Assembly: GCA_016294105.1 (NCBI GenBank)
Contig: JAEDCN010000044.1
Coordinates: 1 to 9,765 of the forward strand
Direction: 5' to 3'
From: Treponema sp.
GTDB lineage: Bacteria; Spirochaetota; Spirochaetia; Treponematales; Treponemataceae
DNA: 9,765 nucleotides
In this document: one piece after another, positions 6,148 to 9,765 of the stretch
How positions within the stretch are numbered: position 1 is the stretch's first letter
Layout: the number at the start of each line of letters is the position of its first letter
Program-made: the position numbers and the translations under genes
Notes under the pieces: generated by a model
Databases searched by the model: none
The model's input: the letters and a program-made list of their open reading frames with translations, nothing else
What the model was told of the DNA's origin: nothing

Positions 6148-7935
6148 TTACAGAGCAATCTTTGCCTTGAAGTTAAGTGTTCCAAACTTATTGATGTTTG
6201 TTGTATCAGTTGATTTAGTAGCGTTCAGGATGTTATCTGTTGCCCAGTTTACAGACAATGTAGTGTTGTCAATAAGACCAGCTACGTCTACACCAAACTT
6301 CAGGTTCATGTAGTTACCATCGGACTTAATTCCATTCTCATCTGCAACAGCCTTCTGCTTCTGGTCACCCATCTTAGCAAATACAGCATTACCCTTCTCA
6401 GTATTAGTAACACCGTAGTCTACATAAGCAGCGTTGGCAAAACGCAGACCAATCTGAGGAGTAATGGTCATCTCTTCTACGTTGAGAGCATACTTTGCAC
6501 CCAAAGTAAATGCCATAGGAGTTGCAGCTTTCTCTCCAGCATCATATTTGGTCTTTCCGTCAGCAGAGTCCTTACCAGTCTTGAGCACAACGATGTCTGC
6601 ATAAGCAGCAGCAGTCAAACCAGGAATAATCTCTCCAGAGTAGAAGGAAGGCATAATGCGTGCAGCAACTGCAGGATAAGTTGTAACAGTTGTTGAATTA
6701 CCTGACTTGGGCTCAGTCTTCTCTGTAGATGCAAAAGGAACGGAAGCTACAACGCCAACACCAGGAGTTACCTTCTTGGCCATGTTATCATCCAAGTAGT
6801 ATACACCAGCGTTCTTGTCCTGGCTAATATCACCCCAACCAAAGAGTACCCCAAAAGCCAAGTCTGCAGAAGATTTAGTTGTCTTTGTCTCAGTGGCATC
6901 CTCATTAAAGGTTGTATTTCCAGCAAATCCAACCTGAGGGCGTACAAAGAAGGTGTCATTCAAAGCAAGCTTGTAACCAGCAGATGCAGAATAGCCCAAT
7001 GTGTGCTCAGGATCAATAGCTTTCTTATCCTTAGATGCCTTATCAAACTGGTAGTTCTTGGCAAAGTTGTAGCTTACACCAGCCTTTACGCTGAGGTTTT
7101 CTACACCCTTGAACTCACCTTCCAATGCAAAGGCATAGTTGTCGGTGTAGTAGTAGTAATCGGGTGCTCCACCAAGGGAACACTTCTCACCAGTATCAGC
7201 TCTTGGAGTGACCTTCTTAGCATCAGCGGCTGTTACAGTGTATGTTGAACCATCATAATAGTAAATAACGTCACCTTCAGTAAAATTGCCAGAACCACTT
7301 ACCACAGCTTTGTCTTTATCAAGAATATATGCTACAACTCTTTGTGCAGTAGACTTGGTAGTGGGCTTTGAGCGGAGATCCAAGTCTACCTTGAACATGT
7401 CACTGTCATAACCAGCAACGATACCCTGGCTGTAACCACCAGGACCAACATTGCCGAGCCACTTGGACTGTCCATCCTTGTCTGCAGAACGGATAGCTGC
7501 ATCCAGCTTCAACTCACCAGTCTGTGTGTCACCACTCTTGATTCCAACGTAAGCAGGACCAAAGTGAATCTTTGCGGTGTCTACATATACCTTGTACTTG
7601 AGGGTACCTCCATCCATCATACCCTTGTTTGCCTCGAAAGCAGTGTCACTGAAAGCTTTCTGCTGCCACTGGATGGGATCTCCATCAGCCTTGAGAACCA
7701 ATTCACCCCAAACTCCGTCACCAGTGGTGCTCTTTGTACCACCGTTCAACAGGTTCAACTTCAAGTTTACTTCTGTGCTGTTCTGGAAACCAGTTGTTCC
7801 AGAATCCAAATCAACACCCCAAGTTACTGCAGCATTTCCGCTGAACTCAGCAACATTCACATCTGCTACAGGCTCGTCGGCAAATGCACCGAAGGCCATG
7901 GCAGCCATAAGGAACACACTAAGTGCTTTTTTCAT
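6148..7935 (-). CDS. Outer-membrane beta-barrel, Msp/Tpr-like (major outer sheath type)
   Basis: A 595-residue exported protein. The signal peptide is MKKALSVFLMAAMAFGAFA, with cleavage likely after A19. The mature start, FSGNAAVTWGVDLDSGTTGF at 31-50, followed by VWGELVLKADG (75-85) and a TLKYKVYVDTAKIHFG segment, resembles the N-terminal domain of Treponema Msp/Tpr proteins, which act as porins and surface antigens. Alternating polar/hydrophobic strands continue to the end, and the last residues LNFKAKIAL fit a C-terminal barrel strand. Segments rich in Ser, Thr, Lys, Gly and Tyr at about 190-265, 345-356, 403-419 and 455-470 are probable loops. There is one cysteine, C252, in the first of these. 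The start at 7935 is set by AGGAGG at 7945-7950 and by the signal peptide; an in-frame ATG at 7983 adds 16 charged residues and is rejected. The gene is monocistronic between two terminators. The family placement is by pattern, so a different treponemal porin family remains possible. Confidence 0.75.
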   Translation of the reverse strand: MKKALSVFLMAAMAFGAFADEPVADVNVAEFSGNAAVTWGVDLDSGTTGFQNSTEVNLKLNLLNGGTKSTTGDGVWGELVLKADGDPIQWQQKAFSDTAFEANKGMMDGGTLKYKVYVDTAKIHFGPAYVGIKSGDTQTGELKLDAAIRSADKDGQSKWLGNVGPGGYSQGIVAGYDSDMFKVDLDLRSKPTTKSTAQRVVAYILDKDKAVVSGSGNFTEGDVIYYYDGSTYTVTAADAKKVTPRADTGEKCSLGGAPDYYYYTDNYAFALEGEFKGVENLSVKAGVSYNFAKNYQFDKASKDKKAIDPEHTLGYSASAGYKLALNDTFFVRPQVGFAGNTTFNEDATETKTTKSSADLAFGVLFGWGDISQDKNAGVYYLDDNMAKKVTPGVGVVASVPFASTEKTEPKSGNSTTVTTYPAVAARIMPSFYSGEIIPGLTAAAYADIVVLKTGKDSADGKTKYDAGEKAATPMAFTLGAKYALNVEEMTITPQIGLRFANAAYVDYGVTNTEKGNAVFAKMGDQKQKAVADENGIKSDGNYMNLKFGVDVAGLIDNTTLSVNWATDNILNATKSTDTTNINKFGTLNFKAKIAL

Positions 7936-8007
7936 ATTGAAAATCCTCCTAGATTTTTTAGAACGGACTCTCTCCACAGCCACGTATGACCTTTGTGGTA
8001 TCCGTTT

Positions 8008-8030
8008 CCTTTACACTACCAGAGTAAAGG
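8008..8030 (-). promoter_or_regulatory. Inverted repeat in the porin leader region
   Basis: CCTTTAC (8008-8014) and GTAAAGG (8024-8030) form perfect seven-base arms around nine bases, about 75 bases upstream of the porin start. It has no T-run and so is not a terminator. It might be a regulator site or a stabilising 5'-leader hairpin. A weak promoter (TTCGGA, 18 bases, TGTAAA at 8015-8010) overlaps it on the minus strand, which would favour the operator reading. Nothing here identifies a regulator. Confidence 0.35.
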
Positions 8031-8054
8031 CATTCCGAAGGATTTCCCTTGTAC

Positions 8055-8082
8055 AAAAAAATGGCCCCCTGTCGGGAGCCAT
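8055..8082 (-). terminator. Rho-independent terminator of the 8100 lipoprotein gene
   Basis: Read on the minus strand, ATGGCTCCC (8082-8074) pairs with GGGGGCCAT (8069-8061) around a four-base loop, with one T-G pair, and is followed by a run of T (8060-8055). It lies about 17 bases after the stop at 8100 and separates the lipoprotein gene from the porin gene on the same strand. Confidence 0.88.
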
Positions 8083-8099
8083 ATCCATCAACAAAAAAA

Positions 8100-8738
8100 T
8101 TAGTAGGCGTAAGCCCGTTCGTCTAGTTCATCAATCAAGGCCTGCAAGGCTTCTTGATTCAAGATTTCGTACAAAGCCTCCAGCTGGGCAGGAGAAAAAT
8201 ACACCTCTACAGTGGGAGAAAATACATCTGGCTCATCCTTGTCGGGAGCAGGTAATGCTTTCATCAAGAAATAAGGCCGCTTATCATTGAAATATTCATA
8301 ATTGAACTGCAGCTTTGATTTTTCGGTAACACGACCAACCCCTGCAACTCCCCACCCAACAGAACAAATGGCCTGAGAATAGCAATTCTTTGAATTGGCC
8401 TTTCTATCTGGCATTTTGCCAGCTTCTTGCTCAGCCATAAACTGTATCGCAGCATCAGTCATCATTTCTCGATGCTCTGGAGTCAAAATGATGCAAATAC
8501 GATTCTGCAAATCTCTAAAATACATCTCCACCCGATTAGTCCGTGGAACAAAGTATAATTCAATTTCCTTTGGCTTTTCTTTGTTAAATGTCGTTACCCA
8601 GCCCATTGCATTTTCCAAACGGATAGGTTCATAGTCCCCCAAGAAATTGGGATCAACCGCTTGTTCCTTCGTGGTGGTACAAGAAAAGAAAAGTAACCCC
8701 GTCAAAACAAAACACAAAGCAGAAGCACTCCGCCGCAT
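8100..8738 (-). CDS. Lipoprotein of unknown function
   Basis: A 212-residue protein with a lipoprotein signal: MRRSAS, a hydrophobic core at 7-18, and FFSC with the lipidated cysteine at 20, then TTTKEQ. The mature domain is mixed alpha/beta: a strand IELYFVPRTNRVEMYF (59-74), an ICIILTPEHREMM region, a helix to about 107, a Cys/Gly-rich middle (C119, C125, GWGVAGVG), a YFLMKALPAP segment, VEVYFSPAQLEALYEIL, and an acidic C-terminal helix ending ERAYAY. C119 and C125 could form a disulphide in the periplasm. I do not recognise the family; I would guess it is limited to treponemes. The start at 8738 is supported by AGGAGG four bases upstream and by the signal peptide. The in-frame ATG at 8852 would put 38 residues before the lipobox and is rejected. 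It is a single-gene unit with a terminator. I could not assign a clear promoter. Confidence 0.82.
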   Translation of the reverse strand: MRRSASALCFVLTGLLFFSCTTTKEQAVDPNFLGDYEPIRLENAMGWVTTFNKEKPKEIELYFVPRTNRVEMYFRDLQNRICIILTPEHREMMTDAAIQFMAEQEAGKMPDRKANSKNCYSQAICSVGWGVAGVGRVTEKSKLQFNYEYFNDKRPYFLMKALPAPDKDEPDVFSPTVEVYFSPAQLEALYEILNQEALQALIDELDERAYAY

Positions 8739-8761
8739 ATATCCTCCTAAAAAATAACTTT

Positions 8762-8780
8762 CTTCTATATAAAATAGAAG
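8762..8780. repeat. Small inverted repeat in the 8100-gene leader
   Basis: CTTCTAT (8762-8768) and ATAGAAG (8774-8780) are perfect seven-base arms around five bases, about 25 bases upstream of the lipoprotein start codon. It is AT-rich and lacks a clean T-run in either direction. It may be a leader hairpin or a regulator site. Chance is a fair alternative, because the surrounding spacer is very AT-rich. Confidence 0.3.
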
Positions 8781-8925
8781 CATTATTTCCCATGAAATAT
8801 ACCATAAAAAAACAATTCCGTCATCTAAAGTTACATTTTCTAAAGCAATCACCCTATGAAAATCCGTCCAACCACTAAAAATATTTTCAAAGAAAAAAAA
8901 ATTTTTACCCCAAAAAACGCATTTT

Positions 8926-8953
8926 TTTTCAAGTTCAACACTATAAGTATAGT
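8926..8953 (+). promoter_or_regulatory. Probable promoter of the Rpn-family gene
   Basis: TTTTCA (8926-8931) and TATAGT (8948-8953, five of six) are 16 bases apart. The -10 region is a run of overlapping TATA-like words (8942-8958), so the exact start is uncertain. Upstream A- and T-tracts (8880-8930) could act as an UP-type or bent-DNA element. A ribosome site GGAGG at 8972-8976 follows. Confidence 0.45.
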
Positions 8954-8984
8954 ATAGAAGAAAAATTTTTTGGAGGTTAATGCA

Positions 8985-9765
8985 ATGCTCACAAATACTG
9001 AATTAGAAAAAAAATGGGAAAGTTTAACTTTTACCGATGACTTCATTTTTTCTCGTGTCATGCACGACGAGAATATTTGTCGTCAAGTGGTTGAAGTTAT
9101 TCTTGGAGTAAAAATTGGTAAGATTCGCTATCTTTCTGCTCAAGATGAACATAAAACTGATCCCGATTCCATGAGAATTATTATGGACGTATTTTTGCGG
9201 GATGAAAATCGGATCATAAATGTAGAAGTTCAAACTGGTCACAAAAAAGAACTCCCACATCGAAGTCGATATTACCAAAGCGTTGCAGATGTTAGCACAA
9301 CCCCAACTGGTGCAAAATATAGAGAGCTTCCAGACAATATACTCATTTTTATCTGTACATTTGACCCTTTTGAAGAAAATCTTCCTCGTTATACCTTTGA
9401 ATATACTTGCAATGAATCCCCACACCGACTCAAACTGAAAGATGGATCTATCCGCATATTTTTGAACACCAAGGCAACTGAACTTACAGCCCTTGACCAG
9501 AAACTCCAAGCATTTTATCATTATTTACAAGAGGGTGTTGTTGAGTCTACCTTGACCCAAGAGATTTCTCACAAAATCACCACCCTAAAAACGAATTCTA
9601 TTGAAAGGAGAGTATTTATGACACTAGCATTAAAGATGGCAGATATCCGCTACGATGCTTTCGACGAAGGATTTGAGGAAGGTCGGGAACAAGGGTTTCA
9701 ATTTGGCCGCGAACAAGGACTAGAACAAGGACTAGAACAAGGACTAGAACAAGGACTAGAACAAG
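8985..9765 (+). CDS. Rpn-family PD-(D/E)XK nuclease / putative transposase, 3' end outside window
   Basis: The frame is open from ATG 8985 to the window edge, giving 260 codons without a stop. The N-terminus (LTFTDDFIFSRVMHDENICRQVVEVILG) fits the start of the Rpn/PDDEXK_2 family: read LTFTDDFIFSRVM then the leucine/valine helix. The nuclease core shows D68 in MDVFLRD and E81-V-Q83 in VEVQTG, the D...ExQ pattern of this family, then RSRYYQS and a strand DNILIFICTFDPF. Rpn proteins are DNA endonucleases that promote RecA-independent recombination and are often called transposases, though self-mobility is not shown for most. The C-terminal tail (from about residue 226) turns into Gly/Glu/Gln repeats ending in EQGL units. 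GGAGG at 8972-8976 decides the start; an ATG at 8980 is out of frame and stops after eight codons. The gene is divergent from the 8100 lipoprotein gene. The 3' end is unseen. Confidence 0.88.
   Translation, partial: MLTNTELEKKWESLTFTDDFIFSRVMHDENICRQVVEVILGVKIGKIRYLSAQDEHKTDPDSMRIIMDVFLRDENRIINVEVQTGHKKELPHRSRYYQSVADVSTTPTGAKYRELPDNILIFICTFDPFEENLPRYTFEYTCNESPHRLKLKDGSIRIFLNTKATELTALDQKLQAFYHYLQEGVVESTLTQEISHKITTLKTNSIERRVFMTLALKMADIRYDAFDEGFEEGREQGFQFGREQGLEQGLEQGLEQGLEQ
9711..9765 (+). repeat. Perfect 12-bp tandem repeats coding EQGL
   Basis: GAACAAGGACTA occurs four times in full (9711-9758) and once in part (9759-9765), without a single mismatch, and may continue beyond the window. Each unit is four codons (Glu-Gln-Gly-Leu), so gain or loss of a unit keeps the frame and changes tail length by four residues. 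A diverged E-x-G-x run (EGFEEGREQGFQFGREQG) lies just before it, at about 9665-9710. Confidence 0.95.

Noticed and set aside
7936..7983. Upstream start adding 16 residues to the porin
   Set aside because: The added residues are charged and would precede the signal peptide. AGGAGG is placed for the ATG at 7935.
7577..8290. 237-codon plus-strand frame opposite the porin and lipoprotein genes
   Set aside because: It crosses the porin start region and a terminator, has no ribosome site and shows no recognisable domain. It is an antisense shadow.
8739..8852. Upstream start adding 38 residues to the 8100 lipoprotein
   Set aside because: It would bury the lipoprotein signal, and the AGGAGG belongs to the ATG at 8738.
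8980..9006. Alternative start ATG at 8980 for the Rpn gene
   Set aside because: It is in another frame and stops after eight codons. The ATG at 8985 opens the nuclease frame.
9024..9521. 165-codon minus-strand frame opposite the Rpn gene
   Set aside because: It is rich in Phe, Ile, Lys and Cys, typical of antisense reading of an AT-rich gene, with no ribosome site or domain.
9711..9765. CRISPR array
   Set aside because: The repeats are 12 bp and directly adjacent without spacers, in frame within a coding sequence.

Overview
The window most likely comes from a spirochaete of the genus Treponema. Two things point there: an outer-membrane beta-barrel resembling the Treponema major outer sheath protein/Tpr family, and two small lipoproteins with spirochaete-style lipoboxes (SGC, FSC). 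A long, locally very AT-rich sbcC and an Rpn-type PD-(D/E)XK protein, a family abundant in treponemes, fit this. I see no RNA gene, CRISPR array, insertion sequence or prophage gene.

Layout. Positions 1-243 hold no gene I can support. Positions 244-4490 (minus strand) are a two-gene DNA-repair operon, sbcD then sbcC, with an ATGA overlap. Divergent from it, 4598-5021 (plus) holds the wreck of nfo (endonuclease IV): promoter, ribosome site and N-terminus survive, but two internal deletions and frame changes remove most of the metal-binding site. A lipoprotein gene with its own extended -10 promoter and terminator follows (5112-5783, plus). On the minus strand come a truncated DUF4160-type gene (5911 to about 6096), a two-way terminator, the porin-like outer-membrane protein (6148-7935), another terminator, and a second lipoprotein gene (8100-8738). 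An AT-rich divergent spacer then leads to an Rpn-family nuclease gene (8985 to the window edge, plus). Its C-terminal tail is made of perfect 12-bp repeats and is cut by the window end.

How the parts relate. SbcCD is a double-strand-break and hairpin-processing nuclease. The neighbouring nfo once supplied an AP endonuclease, so this was a small repair locus that has lost one arm. The rest is cell-envelope material (two lipoproteins and one porin-like protein), each in its own transcription unit and bounded by hairpin terminators. Two decayed genes, nfo and the DUF4160 fragment, flank the intact 5112 lipoprotein gene, so 4.6-6.1 kb looks like a zone of gene loss.

I found no clearly new multi-gene system. 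The best leads are the decayed nfo, the uniform repeat array in the Rpn tail, and the perfect palindrome standing where the sbcD ribosome site should be.
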